A stretch of 64,000 nucleotides of DNA from Streptomyces sp. WAC08241 (GCA_007858575.1 CP042279.1:2170001-2234000); one strand, 5' to 3'. Shown: positions 1 to 9,996, numbered from the stretch's first letter. Notes: generated by a model not told the origin, from the sequence alone. Made by a program: numbers and translations.

Positions 1-570
1 CGACGACCTGCGGGGTGGAGGCGAGGTTGAACCCGGCGGTGATGATCCGGCTGAGCCCGCCGCCGCCTGCGAGCGCGGCCACGGTGGCGGTGGCGACGAG
101 CTGGACGGCGGCGATCCGCACGCCGGTGAGGACCAGTGGCAGCGCGAGGGGCAGTTCGACCCGGGCGAGCACCTGGCCGCCCGTCATGCCCATGCCCCGG
201 GCGGCCCGCACGACGTCGGTCGACGCCCCGCATCCCGACGTACGCGTTGGTGAGCAGCGGGGACGGCGAACAGGACGAGGGCGATGATCGTGGGCCACTC
301 CCCGTACGGGCCGAGCGGACTGAGCAGGAGCAGGACGAGGACGGCGAAGGTGGGGACGGCCCGGCCGGCGTTGGCGAGGTTCACGGCGAGCCCGCCGCCC
401 CTGCCGAGGTGGCCGAGGACCAGCGCGGCCGGCAGGGCGATCGCGCAGCCGATGGCGAGACAGACGACGGTGAGGAAGACGTGCTCGCCGAGCCGGTGCC
501 AGACGCCGTCCTCGCCGGACCAGTGGGCGGCGGTGGTGAGCCAGGACCAGGCGGCGGAGACGGTGTTCAC
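1..570 (-). CDS. Osmoprotectant-type ABC transporter permease (OpuC/ProW family), partial at left edge
   Basis: Inner-membrane permease of a glycine betaine/choline/carnitine-type importer (BPD_transp_1 fold). The N-terminal part shows membrane helices (TVVCLAIGCAIALPAALVLG, FAVLVLLLLSPLG). After a frame change near 240 the other frame continues as permease, with the EAA-like coupling segment (RAARGMGMTGGQVLARVELP) and a further helix to the window edge. The GTG start at 570 overlaps the TGA of the upstream permease (GTGA), so the two are translationally coupled. The ATPase and binding-protein genes would lie beyond the left edge. The frame break is likely sequencing error. Substrate is inferred from family resemblance only. 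Confidence 0.75.
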
Positions 571-1242
571 GCGGACCGTGCCCGGGTCCAGGGGTGAGCA
601 GCCGCTGGGCGCCGAGGAGGAGCAGGTCGGCGGCGACGGCGATGACGACGCAGAGGGCGGAGGCGGTGAGGACTTGGGCCTTGAAGTAGGTGTTCATCCC
701 CGCGTAGATGAGGTTGCCGAGGCCGCCGTGGCCGACGATCGCGCCGATGGTGACGAGGGAGACGGCGGAGACGGTGGCGATGCGCAGCCCGGCCATGGCG
801 GCGGGCAGGGCGAGGGGCAGCTCGACGGCGAGGAGGAGCCGGAGCGGCCTGTAGCCGAGGCCGCGCGCGGCCTGCCGGGTCTCCTCGGGGACGGCGCGGA
901 GCCCGGCGAGGACGTTCCGGACGAGGAGGGTGAGCGAGTACAGGACGAGGCCGGCCACGACGAGGGCGGCGGAGAGTCCGTACAGGGCAGGAGCAGCGAG
1001 AACATCGCGAGCGCCGGGATCGTGTAGAGCAGGGTGGTGATCCCGAGGACGGGGCGGCGGCCCAGCGCAGACGGCGGGCGGCGATCGCCAGGGGCAGGGC
1101 GATCAAGAGGGCGAGGGCGACGGAGGCGCCGGTGAGCTGGAGGTGCTGGACGACGGCGTCGGCGAGGACCTCTCCGGGTGGAGAGGTAGGCGCCGCAGAT
1201 CCACTCGTTGCGGGCGAGGCAGTCGTCGGGCGGCGCGGTCAC
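567..1242 (-). CDS. Osmoprotectant-type ABC transporter permease (OpuCB-like)
   Basis: First of two adjacent permeases of an osmoprotectant ABC importer. From the GTG at 1242 the product starts MTAPPDDCLARNEW. Hydrophobic stretches such as VLGITTLLYTIPALAMFSLL, and an EAA-type loop followed by LPLALPAAMAGLRIATVSA, appear only when three frames are joined (breaks near 1140, 1060 and 700-990). TTLLYTIPALA and GHGGLGNLIYAG are typical of the OpuC permease group. The pair of similar permeases (here and 1-570) matches the usual opuCB/opuCD arrangement. A real double inactivation is less likely than base-call error, because all fragments remain conserved. Confidence 0.72.
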
Positions 1243-1332
1243 GCTCCCATTCGAGGCGGTACGGGTCTCTCCGCACTCCGGCCGGGCCCGTCCGGGGCGG
1301 GGAGCCCCGCGGACGGGTCGCCGGCCGGGCGC

Positions 1333-1718
1333 TCAGGTCTCCTGGAGCACGGACAGGACGTTGCCCGCCGGGTCCGTGAACCAGGCGACGGCCGGTCCGC
1401 CGCCGCCCCGCACGATGCCCCTGTCGTCGGCGTCGAAGCCGGGGTAGCGCTCCATGCTCGCACCGCGTCCCACCAGCTCGTCGACGGTCCGCTCGATGTC
1501 GTCGACCTGGAAGTTGAGGATCGTGAAGGAGGCGGGGCGTGGTCCTCCTTGGGATACACGAGGACCCGCGCGCCGCCCGCCAGGACGAGGAGGAGCATCT
1601 CCATGCCCTCGGGTCCCGTCTCCTCCACCTCCAGGCCGAGGGTCTCGCCGTAGAACCGCCGGGCGGCGTCGATGTCGTCGACCGAGAAGCCGCTGAACGC
1701 CGAGGTCTCGCCGAACAT
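1333..1718 (-). CDS. VOC (glyoxalase/bleomycin resistance) family protein
   Basis: Small vicinal-oxygen-chelate fold protein of about 128 residues. The N-terminal half ([20 protein letters not shown], then [14 protein letters not shown]) is the classic first beta-alpha-beta-beta-beta unit. The second half ([20 protein letters not shown] ... [19 protein letters not shown]) is the second unit and sits in another frame after a one-base shift near 1535. The FxDPxGN signature near the C-terminus is standard. These proteins include lyases, dioxygenases and antibiotic-binding proteins; nothing here fixes the substrate. It stands alone between transporter genes and nadE. Confidence 0.8.
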
Positions 1719-1804
1719 GGCGCACTCCCTTCCGGAGTCCGTTCCGGGGCCTCCGGTGAGGCCCCTTCCAGGATCCTCCGACGGCGGGAGGCTCGCCGCT
1801 CCTC

Positions 1805-2631
1805 TCAGGGGCGATCGGCAACTGTCGCTTGTGCTCGGTGAGCTCGTAGCGGCGGACGATCGCGGCGAAGGCGGCCTCGGAGACCGGCTTGCCCTCCAGG
1901 AAGTCGTCGATCTCGTCGTACGTGACGCCGAGCGCCTCCTCGTCGGGCTTGCCCGGGTCGAGGGTCTCCAGGTCGGCCGTGGGGACCTTCCACACGAGCC
2001 CGTCCGGGGCGCCCAGCTCGGCGGCGATCGCGCGGACGCGCCGCTTGGTCAGGCCGGTCAGCGGCACGACGTCGGCGGCGCCGTCGCCGAACTTGGTGAA
2101 GAAGCCGGAGACGGCCTCGGCCGCCTGGTCGGTGCCGACGACGAGGCCGTTGTGGGCTCCGGCGACCGCGTACTGGGCGATCATCCGCTGCCGGCCTTGA
2201 TGTTGCCCTGGACGAAGTCCCGGTGGTGGTCGTCGCGGAAGACCACGTCGGCGGCGACGCAGGCCTCCAGGGCCGCGTCGCTCGCCGCCTCACGTCCACG
2301 GTGAGGACCTCGTCGGGGCGGATGAAGTCGAGGGCGGCCTGCGCGTCCTTCTCGTCGGCCTGGACGCCGTAGGGCAGGCGCATCGCGTAGAAGACGGCGT
2401 CGTGGCCGGCGGCGCGGGCGCGCTCCACGGCGAGCTGGCAGAGCCGGCCGGCGGTGGTGGAGTCGATGCCGCCGCTGATGCCGAGCACGAGGCGCGCAGC
2501 CCGTTGGAGGTGAGCTGCTCGGTCAGGAAGGCCACCCGGCGCTCGATCTCCGCCGCCGGGTCGAAGGTGCCGGACACCTGGAGGTCCCGGGCGATCTGCT
2601 GCTGGAGGGCGGTGGACGCCGGGTCGGTCAC
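1805..2631 (-). CDS. nadE: NH3-dependent NAD+ synthetase
   Basis: Last step of NAD biosynthesis: ATP-dependent amidation of deamido-NAD+ using ammonia. The PP-loop ATP pyrophosphatase motif [20 protein letters not shown] is visible, followed by [40 protein letters not shown] and [20 protein letters not shown]. The end is [14 protein letters not shown], as in the E. coli-type single-domain enzyme of about 275 residues. No glutaminase domain is present, so ammonia is the expected donor. The GTG start at 2631 has a GAGGAG ribosome site just upstream. The frame is broken near 2500, 2290, 2185 and at the very end. A nicotinamidase gene of the NAD salvage route lies at 15756. Confidence 0.88.
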
Positions 2632-2995
2632 GTGAGGTCTCCTCGTCGGGGTCGGTCGCCGTACGGCCCGTCGCACGCGGACGGGCTCGTACGGCTCTGT
2701 TCACGGCCGACTCTACGCACCGGAGCCCCGTGCCGTCGCCCCGCGCCGTCCCGTGCCTCTCCGGTCCGTCCCGGTGCGTTCCGGCAGGTCGGGCGGGTGC
2801 GCGCGGTCGCGGCGACGGTGCCGACGGCGGTGGCGGCCGGTGCCGCGTGCCGGTCCCGTGTCGCGGATGTCCCGGTCCGCCGGGTTCAAACGCGTCCGCC
2901 GGGTTCGAGCGAGCCGGGCGGGGCGGGCGCGTGTGTCCGCCGGGTCCGGGCGAGTCGGGCGGGGCGGGCGCGCGTGTCCGCCGGGTCCGGACGCG
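2632..2995. repeat. Gene-free stretch with a 41-bp tandem repeat
   Basis: This interval between nadE and the next gene on the left strand has no supported gene. Its right part holds a 41-bp direct repeat: copies begin at 2894, 2935 and 2976, each starting GTCCGCCGGGT(T/C)C, with an additional core copy at 2875. The third copy runs into the stop codon (2996-2998) of the regulator gene. Function unknown; it could be a 3' stability or spacing element, or neutral slippage in GC-rich DNA. Confidence 0.8.
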
Positions 2996-5171
2996 TCAGG
3001 CGTGCTCGGGGCCGCGCAGGGCGCGGTCGAGGCCGTCCTGCGGGAGGCCGGTGAGGGCGCGGACGAAGATCTCCTCGTAGGCGGGTTCGCCGATCGACGC
3101 GCGGACGGTGTCCGTGTACTTCTCGTGCAGGGCCCGCAGGCCGGGCAGGCCGCGCCGGGGCTGGCCGGTGGAGCGCCAGTACGCCTCGCCGGTGCCGGAG
3201 ACGTCCGCGGCGCGCTCGCCTCGCCGGCCGCCGCGAGGGCGGTGGCGAGGACGTCGAGGCCGAGGGCGACGCCGAGGCTCGCGCCCAGGCGCCGGGTGCC
3301 TTCGAGCATGGCGCGGGCGTGGCCGGAGGCGGCGGCCGGGTCGCCTCCAGGAGGCCGGTGAGGGCGAGCTGGTACTCCAGGGCGGTGCGGGTCCAGTGCT
3401 CGTCGAGCTCCTCGCACAGGGCGCGCAGCCGGAGCGCCCGCTCCCGGGCTCTCCGCGAGCCGGCCCAGGCCGGTGAGGGCGAAGACCCGCACGAGGTGGC
3501 AGCGGAGCCGGGCGGCGGAGTCGGCGGGTCTGCCGCGGGCGGCGTCGAGGACGTGGCCCACGACGACGTGCGCGGCCGTCGGGCGGCCGGTGGTGAGGGC
3601 GAGGAGGCCGGCGAGGGCGGCGGCGTCGAGGGTGAGCTCGCCGGGCCGGTCCCGCCCGGCGCCCTCCCCGTGCTCCGCACGCCCGGCGCCGTCGACGGGG
3701 CCGGCGGAGCCGGGGTGCTCGGCGTGCTCGGCGTGCTCGGTGTGCTCGGTGTGTTCGGCGGCGTCGGCGTACTCGGCGTGCCGGGCCTCGCGGGCGCAGC
3801 GCTCGCTGACGTCCTGGGCGGGGCCGAACTCGCCCTGGAGCACGAGGGTGACGCCGAGGGCCCACAGGGCGCGGGCCCGGACGCGGCCGCGGGCCCCGCT
3901 GAGGAGCAGGGCCTGTTCGAGGCCGTCGCGGGCCTCGCGGAGGCGGCCGCGGCAGGACCAGGCGAAGGCGACGGAGCCGACGAGGTCGAGGGCCGCGTCG
4001 GGGTCGGTGCGCAGGAGCCGGTCCAGGGCGGTGCGCAGATCGGTGTGGTGGGCGTCGACGGTCCGGTACCAGCGGAGCTGGCGGGCGCCGTGCCACTCGG
4101 TCCCGGCCCGGCGGGCCAGGCCCCGGAAGTGGGCGGCGTGCCGGTCGGCGACGGTTCCGGTCTCGCCGGTGCGGTCCAGCCAGGTCGCCCCGTACTCGCG
4201 GATCGTGTCGAGCATCCGGTGGCGTCCGGCCGTGTCGGGCGGGCGGACCACGGAGGAGCGGACGAGTCCGTCGAGCGCCTCCGGCAGGGTCGCGCGGTTC
4301 AGCGGGCCGCCGACGCAGACGGCGGTCGCGGACGCGAGGTCGAAGGGCCGCGGAAGACGGAGAGGCGGGCCCAGAGGAGGCGTTCGAGCGGGGTGCTCAG
4401 CTCGTGGCTCCAGCCGATGGCGGCGCGCAGGGTCTGGTGGCGGCTGGGCCAGACGCGCTCGGTGTGGGCGAGCAGGTCGAAGCGGGCGCCGGGGCGGCGT
4501 CGAGTCGGGAGCCGAGCTGGTCGCGCACGGCTTCGGCGCCCTGGAGGCGGATCTGCGCCGCGGCGAGTTCGAGGGCGAGCGGGATGCCCTCCAGGCGTAC
4601 GCAGATCTCGCCGGCGGGACCGGCGGCGGGAAGTCTCCCCGGCGGCCCGGCGGAGCAGGGCCAGGGCGTCCGGTCCCGCGGGCGGCAGCGGGTCGAGGAC
4701 GATCGTCTCTCCCCTCGACGCCGAGGGGCGGCGGCCGGTGGCGAGGACGGTGAGGCCGGGGGCGGCGGCGAGGAGTTCGGTGACGAGCCGGGCGCAGGGC
4801 TCGGCCAGGTGCTCGCAGGAGTCCAGGACGAGCAGCAGTCGGTCGTCGGCGAGCCGGCGGCAGAGTCCGGTGGCGGCCATGCCGGGGGTGTGGTCGGCGA
4901 GGTCCACGGAGTCGGCGACGAGCGCGACGAGCAGCCGCTCGCCGTCGAGCTGGCCGAGGTCGGTCCACCAGGCCCCGTCCGGGTACCGCCCGGCGGCCCG
5001 GTGTGCGGCGCGCAGCGCGAGCCGGGTCTTCCCGACTCCCCCGACGCCGGTCACGGTGACGAGGCGGTGCTCCGCCAACGCGGCGGAGACGCGCTCCAGT
5101 TCCGTGCGGCGTCCCACGAAACCGGGGTTCTCGTCCGGCAGATGTCCACGCACGGGAGCAGTGTCCCTCAT
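2996..5171 (-). CDS. NB-ARC/AfsR-type ATP-binding regulator-like protein
   Basis: Large cytoplasmic P-loop protein of the STAND type. It begins MRDTAPVRGHLPDENPGFVG and then shows the Walker A region VTVTGVGGVGKTRLALRAAH (about residues 39-58) and Walker B RLLLVLDSCEHLAEPC. Downstream are 'RHQTLRAAIGWSHELSTP' and a long TPR-like helical region ending ALTGLPQDGLDRALRGPEHA. AfsR- and LuxR-type relatives carry a DNA-binding domain; none was recognised here, so it may act as a signalling ATPase without its own output domain. A Glu-His-rich repeat (units EHA/EHT, about 3715-3790) interrupts the helical part. Several one-base frame changes split the gene (for example near 4350, 4500, 4650 and 3450). 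Confidence 0.75.
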
Positions 5172-5228
5172 ATGTCCCCCGAACGGGTGGGCACGGCCGG
5201 TTCGTTACGCACCTACGACCGACGACGC

Positions 5229-6827
5229 CTATTCTCCGCCCTCGACCGTCACCACGACCGAGTGCCATCCCTGGGCCCCGTCGGGCATCGTGGCGGTGCG
5301 CCGTTCGGGCTGGGTGGTGCCGGTGCCGTCGGTGGCGCGGACGGTGAGGGTGTGGCGGCCGGGGCGGCCTCCCAGGGTACGTCCACTGGCGCCAGGTGTC
5401 GCGGGTGTCCTCGGCGGCGAGGCGGGCCTCCCGCCAGGGGCTGTCGTCGACCCGCACCTCGACCCGGCGGACGCCCCGGTGCTGGGCCCAGGCGACCCCG
5501 GCGACCATGACGGTGCCGGCGGCGGGGCGGCCGAAGGGGCGGGGGTGTCGATGCGGGACTGGGTCTTGACGGGGCCTCGGCGGCCCAGCCGCGCGGGACC
5601 CAGTAGGCGTCGTACGCGTCGAAGGTGGTCAGCTCGATCGACTCGATCCACTTGCAGGCGGAGACGTAGCCGTAGAGGCCGGGGACGATCATGCGGACGG
5701 GGAAGCCGTGCTCGAAGGGGAGGGGTTCGCCGTTCATCCCGAAGGCGAGGAGGGCGTCGCGGCCGTCCATGACGTCCTCGACGGGGGTGCCGATGGTCAT
5801 GCCGTCGACGGAGCGGGCCACCAGTTGGTCGGCGGGGCCGCCCTCGGAGGGCGGGCGGACTCCGGCCTCGCGCAGCAGGTCGGCGAGGGGACGCCGAGCC
5901 AGCGGGCGTTGCCGACGTACGGGCCGCCGACCTCGTTGGAGACGCAGGCCAGGGTGATGTCCCGCTCGACCGTCCGCCGGGCCATGAGGTCCCGCAGGGT
6001 GAGGGTGAGCTCTCGCGGACGCCCGTGCCGTGGAGGCGCAGGCGCCAGCGGTTCGCGTCCACCTTGGGGACGACGAGGGCGGTGTCGACGCGGTAGAAGT
6101 CCCGGTTGGGGGTCGTGAAGGGGCTGATGCCGGGGACGGCGAGCCGGGCTCCGGCGGGGACGGGCGGCGCCGGGGACGCCGGCCGGGGCAGCTGCACGGC
6201 CGCCCGCGAGGCGGTGGCGTTCTCCTCGACGGGCGAGCCGACGGCCCGGCCGAGGGCGGCGGCGCCGGTCGCGGCGAGGCCGGTGGACGCGGCGACGACG
6301 AGGAAGCTCCTGCGGTCCGCGCGGGCGGCGGCGGCGCCGGTCCCGGCCCGGGGGCGAGGAGGCGGCCGATGAGGACGTACAGGAGGAGGGCGCCCAGGGC
6401 GGCCCCGACGAGGGAGGGCACGGCGTCGACGGCGGACTCCGAGTCGGGGCGGGTGACGGCGGCGAGCGCCCCGAGGACGCCGAAGGCGCCGACCGCCGCC
6501 GAGCCGAGGCGCGCGGCGGCGCAGGGCGAGCAGCCCGATCCCGACGGCGAGCAGGGCGAGGACGAGGAGGATGCCGAGCTGGAGGACGGCCTTGTCGTTC
6601 TCGCCGAAGGTCCGGATCGCCCAGTCCTTGAGGCCCGCCGGGGTCCGGTCGACGAAGGCGCCGCCGACGGCCACGACGGGGCTCGCCTCGGGGCGCACCC
6701 GGGAGGCGACGAGGTCCGCGACGGCCAGGGAGACGTACGCGGCGAGGAGGCCGCCGAGCGCGGCGAGGAGACGGTCGGTGCGGGTGGCTTCTCGGGCGGG
6801 CCGGTGCCCGTCGCTGGTGGCGTTCAT
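5229..6827 (-). CDS. Membrane-anchored molybdopterin-dependent oxidoreductase (sulfite-oxidase family)
   Basis: Predicted membrane-tethered Moco enzyme of about 530 residues. The N-terminus has four or so membrane helices (LLAALGGLLAAYVSLAVADL; LQLGILLVLALLAVGIGLLA), then a twin-Arg-like DRRSFLVVAASTGLAATGAA segment. The catalytic domain follows: LACVSNEVGGPYVGNARWLG (Cys as probable Mo ligand), DGMTIGTPVEDVMDGRDALL, PVRMIVPGLYGYVSACKWIE and YWVPRGWAAEAPVKTQSRID. The Mo-Co dimerisation domain closes it (VAGVAWAQHRGVRRVEVRVD). This layout is common in actinobacterial sulfite-oxidase-like proteins; substrate and redox partner are unknown. Frame breaks lie near 6520, 6350, 6020, 5890 and 5570. 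Confidence 0.85.
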   Translation of the reverse strand: MNATSDGHRPAREATRTDRLLAALGGLLAAYVSLAVADLVASRVRPEASPVVAVGGAFVDRTPAGLKDWAIRTFGENDKAVLQLGILLVLALLAVGIGLLALRRRAPRLGGGRRLRRPRGARRRHPPRLGVRRRRRALPRRGRPGRPPPVRPHRPPPRPRAGTGAAAARADRRSFLVVAASTGLAATGAAALGRAVGSPVEENATASRAAVQLPRPASPAPPVPAGARLAVPGISPFTTPNRDFYRVDTALVVPKVDANRWRLRLHGTGVRESSPSPCGTSWPGGRSSGTSPWPASPTRSAARTSATPAGSASPRRPAARGRSPPALRGRPRRPTGGPLRRRHDHRHPRRGRHGRPRRPPRLRDERRTPPLRARLPRPHDRPRPLRLRLRLQVDRVDRADHLRRVRRLLGPARLGRRGPVKTQSRIDTPAPSAAPPPAPSWSPGSPGPSTGASAGSRCGSTTAPGGRPASPPRTPATPGASGRTLGGRPGRHTLTVRATDGTGTTQPERRTATMPDGAQGWHSVVVTVEGGE

Positions 6828-6914
6828 GAGGGGTACTTCGCCACGGAACGCCTCCCGGATGGGTGCTTTCGGGGTCTCCTCGGGGTCGCTTCACCCGCAG
6901 GGGAGCCGGGGCCG

Positions 6915-7859
6915 TCAGCCGTGACGGGGCGGTCCCTGAGGCGTGTCGGGGAAGTCCCTTGCCCACGGGCGGAGTTTCTCCGGATTGCGGACCACCCAGA
7001 TCCGGGCGACGCGCCCCTCGGCGACGTCGAACGAGGCCACGGTCGCGACGACGCCGTCGCGCCGGGCCACCAGGCCGGGCGCGCCGTTGACCGAGCGTTC
7101 CAGGAGTTCGAGTCCCGGGGCCCTGTCGGCGATGGCGACCATGTACCGGGCGATGTGCGTGCCGCCCTCGACCGGGCGCAGGACGGTGCCGGCCATGCCG
7201 CCGCCGTCCGCGGTCATCACGGCGGCCGGGTCGAGGAGCCCGACCAGGGCCGCGATGTCCTTGGTCTCCCACGCCTCCTTGACGTGCCGCACCACGTCGG
7301 CCCGGCCGGTCGCCTGCGCCGGGCCGTGCGCGGTGTCCACCCGCCGCCGGGCGGAGGCCGCCAGTTGTCTGCAGGCCGCGGGGGTCCGGCCGAGGACTCC
7401 GGCGATCTCGGCGAACGGGTACCGGAAGACGTCGTGCAGGACGAACGCCACTCGCTCGGCGGGCGTCATCGACTCCAGGACGACGAGGAAGGCCATGGTC
7501 ACCGACTCGTCCTGGACGATCCGGTCGGCGGGGTCCGCGGAGGCGCCGGCGCGGTCCCACTCGGCGCGGTCGGGCAGCGGTTCGGGGAGCCAGGCGCCGA
7601 CGTAGCGTTCGCGGCGGGCCCGCGCCGAGCCGAGCAGGTCCAGGCAGATGCGGCCGGTCACCGTCGTCAGCCAGGCCCCCGGGGACAGGATCTCCTCCCG
7701 CCTGCCGCGCGGGAGTCCGTACCAGCGCGCATAGGCGTCCTGGACGGCGTCCTCGGCCTCGGTCACCGAACCGAGCAGCCGGTAGGCGACGTTGATCAGC
7801 CGCCCCCGCTCGCCGGCCGTCCCGTCCGTGCCGGTCCCCGCCGCCCCGACAGTCCCCAT
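6915..7859 (-). CDS. ECF sigma factor, ECF41/SigJ type, with C-terminal SnoaL-like domain
   Basis: Intact 314-residue extracytoplasmic-function sigma factor. Region 2 is seen in LINVAYRLLGSVTEAEDAVQ DAYARWY and region 4 in MTPAERVAFVLHDVFRYPFA ... GVLGRTPAACRQLAASARRR. The linker has WLPEP, a hallmark of ECF41 proteins, and the C-terminal NTF2/SnoaL-like domain has the DGGGM signature (ECF41 consensus DGGGK). Known ECF41 members are controlled by this fused domain instead of a separate anti-sigma factor. Target genes are usually neighbouring oxidoreductases, carboxymuconolactone decarboxylases or epimerases. Here the divergent neighbour is a small membrane protein (7995) and the downstream gene is the Moco oxidoreductase. 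Confidence 0.9.
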   Translation of the reverse strand: MGTVGAAGTGTDGTAGERGRLINVAYRLLGSVTEAEDAVQDAYARWYGLPRGRREEILSPGAWLTTVTGRICLDLLGSARARRERYVGAWLPEPLPDRAEWDRAGASADPADRIVQDESVTMAFLVVLESMTPAERVAFVLHDVFRYPFAEIAGVLGRTPAACRQLAASARRRVDTAHGPAQATGRADVVRHVKEAWETKDIAALVGLLDPAAVMTADGGGMAGTVLRPVEGGTHIARYMVAIADRAPGLELLERSVNGAPGLVARRDGVVATVASFDVAEGRVARIWVVRNPEKLRPWARDFPDTPQGPPRHG

Positions 7860-7994
7860 GCCCCGGCCGCCCCTCCTCGTCGTGCCTTCGCGGGCCCCGC
7901 CTTACCTTTCGGAGGCCTGCGTCGTCGAACGGGTGAGACCTTATCGACCGACTGCCCGGGGGCGGGAAGCCCGGGGCGGAAAAGGGACTGTGAC

Positions 7995-8371
7995 ATGGCC
8001 ACTGAGGCGACGACGGCGACGGCGGACGTGCGGCGCGGTTCCTCTTCCTGAGGACCGCGATCGTCCTGCAGACCCTGGCCCTCTTCCTCCAGGCGGTCTC
8101 CGCCGGACTGCTGCTGACCACGTCGTACGGGGAGACGCTGCACGGCGTCGGGGCCCGGGTGACGTACGGGGCGTCGATGCTGTACGTGCTCGCGGCGGTG
8201 CTGGCGTGGAAGCCGGGCGGCGGCTCGCTCCGGCCGGTCCGGCACGCGTCGGGCTTCCTGGCGCTCGCCTCGGTCCAGGTGGTGGTGGGCATCGCGCACG
8301 TCCCGGCGGTCCACGTCCCGCTGGGCGTCCTGATGTTCGGCCTGAGCGTGCTGGCGCTCGCCCGGCGCTGA
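7995..8371 (+). CDS. Small four-helix membrane protein, family not recognised
   Basis: About 125 residues starting MATEATTATADVRRGSSS, then four hydrophobic segments: TAIVLQTLALFLQAVSAGLL, VTYGASMLYVLAAVLAW, GFLALASVQVVVGIAHV and LGVLMFGLSVLALARR. A one-base shift near 8040 separates the first 18 residues from the rest; the amino-acid pattern supports one gene. It is transcribed divergently from the ECF41 sigma gene, with about 135 bp between them, the classic place for an ECF41 target. No enzymatic motif is visible, so the role is unknown. Confidence 0.7.
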
Positions 8372-8393
8372 GGACCCGTGCCGTCCCGCCGCG

Positions 8394-9328
8394 TCAGGTG
8401 CCCCCGGGCGGCCCCCGTGCTCGCCCGGGGCGGCTGCTTCTCCACCGCGTCCGCTCCGACGACCGCGCCCGTGGACCTCCTGCCGCGCCGCAGGCGGCCT
8501 TCGAGGCGGGAGGCGAAGGTGGTGAGGGCGAAGTTGAGGACCACGAAGACCACGGCGACGACGGTGAAGCAGGCGATCGTGTTGGCCCCGTAGTTGGCGC
8601 TCATCGGGCGGACCGAGGCGAGGAGTTCGGAGAAGCCGAGCATCGCGCCGCCGAGCGCGGTGTCCTTGACGATGACGACGAGCTGGCTGACCAGGGCGGG
8701 CAGCATGGCGGTGACCGACTGCGGCAGGAGGACGTACGTCATGGTCTGGCCCTTGCGCATGCCGAGGGCCCTGGCCGCGTCGGTCTGGCCGGCGGGGAGG
8801 GAGAGGATGCCGGCGCGGACGACCTCCGCGAGGACGGAGGCGTTGTAGAGGACGAGGCCGGTGACGACGGCGTACAGGGGCGGACGTCCGGGCCGACGTC
8901 GGTGAACTCGGAGTAGGCGGCGTTCGCGAAGAGCATCAGGATGAGGACGGGGACCGCCCGGAAGAACTCGACGACGGTGCCGGCCGCGCGCGCACGGCGC
9001 GGTGGTCGGAGAGGCGGGAGACGCCGAGGAGGGCGCCGAGGGCAGGGCGATCACCATGGAGAGCGCGGCGGCGACCACGGTGTTCTTCAGGGCGGGCAGG
9101 ACGTACGTCTCCCAGACGCGGGCGTCCGTGAAGAAGGGCGCCCACTTGGACCACGCGAGCTGGTTCTTGTCGGCGAGGCCCGCGACCACCCACCAGGCCG
9201 CGGCGGCGAGCGCGGCCAGGAAGAGCAGGGTCCACAGGAGGTTGCGGCGGCGGGCGCGCGGCCCGGGGACGTCGTAGAGGACGGTGGGGTGTCCTTACCG
9301 GGCCGTCCCCGCGCGCTCCGGCCCTCAT
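8394..9328 (-). CDS. gluD: Glutamate/polar amino acid ABC transporter permease (GluD-like)
   Basis: Second permease of a polar amino acid importer. Reconstructed features are the N-terminal helix RNLLWTLLFLAALAAAAWWV, the periplasmic segment NQLAWSKWAPFFTDARVWET, YVLPALKNTVVAAALSMVIA, then SVLAEVVRAGILSLPAGQTD AARALGMRKGQTMTYVLLPQ (EAA loop) and FTVVAVVFVVLNFALTTFAS. The ATG at 9328 overlaps the stop of gluC (ATGA). The C-terminal end is uncertain: after a frame shift the likely TGA is at 8394-8396. Breaks also lie near 9270, 9000 and 8880. Confidence 0.82.
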
Positions 9329-9986
9329 CGCTTCACCGCCGCCTTCTTGGCGACCCGGCCGAGGAAGAGGCCGGTGGGCAGGGTGAGGCAGAGGAAACCG
9401 ACGGCGAAGACCGCGGAGACGAGGATGAGCTGGGCCTCGTTCTCGATCATCTCGCGCATCAGCAGGGCGGCTTCGGCGACGCCGATGGCGGCGGCCACGG
9501 TGGTGTTCTTGGTGAGGGCGATGAGGACGTTGGCGAGGGGCCGACGACGGAGCGGAAGGCCTGCGGGAGCACGACGAACCGCAGGACCTGGGGAAGTTCA
9601 GGCCGATGGCGCGGGCGGCCTCGACCTGTCCGAGGGGACGGTGTTGATGCCGGAGCGGAGCGCCTCGCAGACGAACGCGCTGGTGTAGGCGGTGAGTCCG
9701 AGGACGGCGAGGCGGAAGTTGATGGTGGTGAACCGTTCGGCGGCCATGTCGACGCCGAGGGTCTGGAAGAGGCCGAGCGAGGTGAAGACGATGATGACGG
9801 TGAGGGGATGTTGCGGACGACGTTGACGTAGACGGCGCCGAAGCCCCGCATGAGGGGGACGGGGCTCACCCGCATGGCGGCGAGCAGCGTCCCCCAGACC
9901 AGGGAGCCGATCGCGGAGTAGACGGTGAGCTGCACCGTCACCCAGAAGGCTCCGAGCAGGTCGTACCCCTGGAGGAAGTCGAACAC
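9325..9986 (-). CDS. gluC: Glutamate/polar amino acid ABC transporter permease (GluC-like)
   Basis: Integral-membrane subunit for polar amino acid uptake, about 215 residues. The N-terminus MFDFLQGYDLLGAFWVTVQL TVYSAIGSLVWGTLLAAMRV is typical of HisM/GluC permeases, followed by GFGAVYVNVVRNIP. The conserved coupling loop (EAARAIGLNFPQVLRFVVLP QAFR) and the C-terminal helix end in LPTGLFLGRVAKKAAVKR. Breaks near 9805, 9650, 9590 and 9540 separate the parts. It lies 10 bp downstream of the binding-protein gene. No ATPase gene (gluA) sits within this cluster. Confidence 0.84.
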
Positions 9987-9996
9987 GGCGGCCCGC

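Noticed and set aside
2894..2995. Possible CRISPR array
   Set aside because: The 41-bp units are directly adjacent without distinct spacers, and no cas genes are present.
2713..5508. 931-residue leftward open frame
   Set aside because: It joins the end of the Moco enzyme with out-of-frame parts of the STAND regulator; the real genes are 5229-6827 and 2996-5171.
5797..9189. 1130-residue leftward open frame
   Set aside because: It chains pieces of GluD, the antisense of the small membrane gene and part of the Moco enzyme; an artefact of frame breaks hiding true stops.
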